Below are positions 63,990 through 64,000 of a DNA stretch of 64,000 bases, piece after piece. The stretch's first letter is position 1. Each line of letters begins with the position of its first letter. A program made the position numbers and the translations under genes. This stretch comes from Microglena sp. YARC (lineage: Eukaryota > Chlorophyta > Chlorophyceae > Chlamydomonadales > Chlamydomonadaceae): NCBI GenBank assembly GCA_022414725.1, contig CM039462.1, positions 129,711,113 to 129,775,112 of the forward strand, read 5' to 3'. Below the pieces are notes generated by a model. The model was not told the origin of the DNA, made no database searches, and worked only from the letters and a program-made list of their open reading frames with translations.

Positions 63990-64000
63990 ACCGCGGCCAC

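Overview
The window is nuclear DNA from a eukaryote, most likely a green alga or another member of the green lineage. Three things point there: an intron-rich V-ATPase subunit C gene whose product aligns along its length with plant VHA-C (DET3); short CCCTAAA/TTTAGGG plant-type telomere motifs inside the sequence; and a Copia LTR retrotransposon and a LINE of types common in that lineage. I cannot name the species. The sequence is a scaffold: a gap of exactly 1000 N lies at 31414-32413, and the repeats beside it carry many small indels that look like uncorrected long-read errors.

Layout. 1-2.1 kb: nothing identified. 2.1-9.7 kb: a probable LTR remnant, then a decayed Copia element (minus strand) whose 5' LTR is cut and joined to an inverted copy of a Copia 3' end. 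10.6-11.1 kb: a possible small plus-strand gene. 11.2-13.8 kb: a minisatellite split by a Harbinger-type element. 14.5-19 kb: dispersed repeats and a possible terminal exon. 20.2-25.1 kb: a plus-strand gene for a low-complexity protein with 38-residue repeats. 26.4-27.9 kb: the last exon of another plus-strand gene. 28-42.4 kb: minus-strand exons, including a well supported AT-hook + DDT-domain gene (42.4 to about 38.4 kb) and less certain exons near 36.4 and 33.2 kb that may belong to it. 42.5-47 kb: a MITE, a LINE relic and other repeats. 47.1-56.8 kb: a complete seven-exon V-ATPase subunit C gene (minus strand). 57-60 kb: retroelement debris. 59.5-64 kb: a frameshifted LINE (minus strand) running off the window.

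The most striking feature is how the introns are built. Five of the six V-ATPase introns, and introns of at least three other genes, contain tandem arrays whose repeat unit is an exon edge: the last part of an exon with its 5' splice site, or the first part of an exon with its 3' splice site, plus neighbouring intron. Donor-edge copies always lie downstream of the real exon and acceptor-edge copies always upstream. Units are separated by poly-G/C, CA or GA tracts. The introns seem to have grown by repeated tandem duplication across exon-intron junctions, leaving many decoy splice sites. I know of no named system like this. It is the best candidate here for something undescribed, and RNA-seq would show whether the decoys are used.
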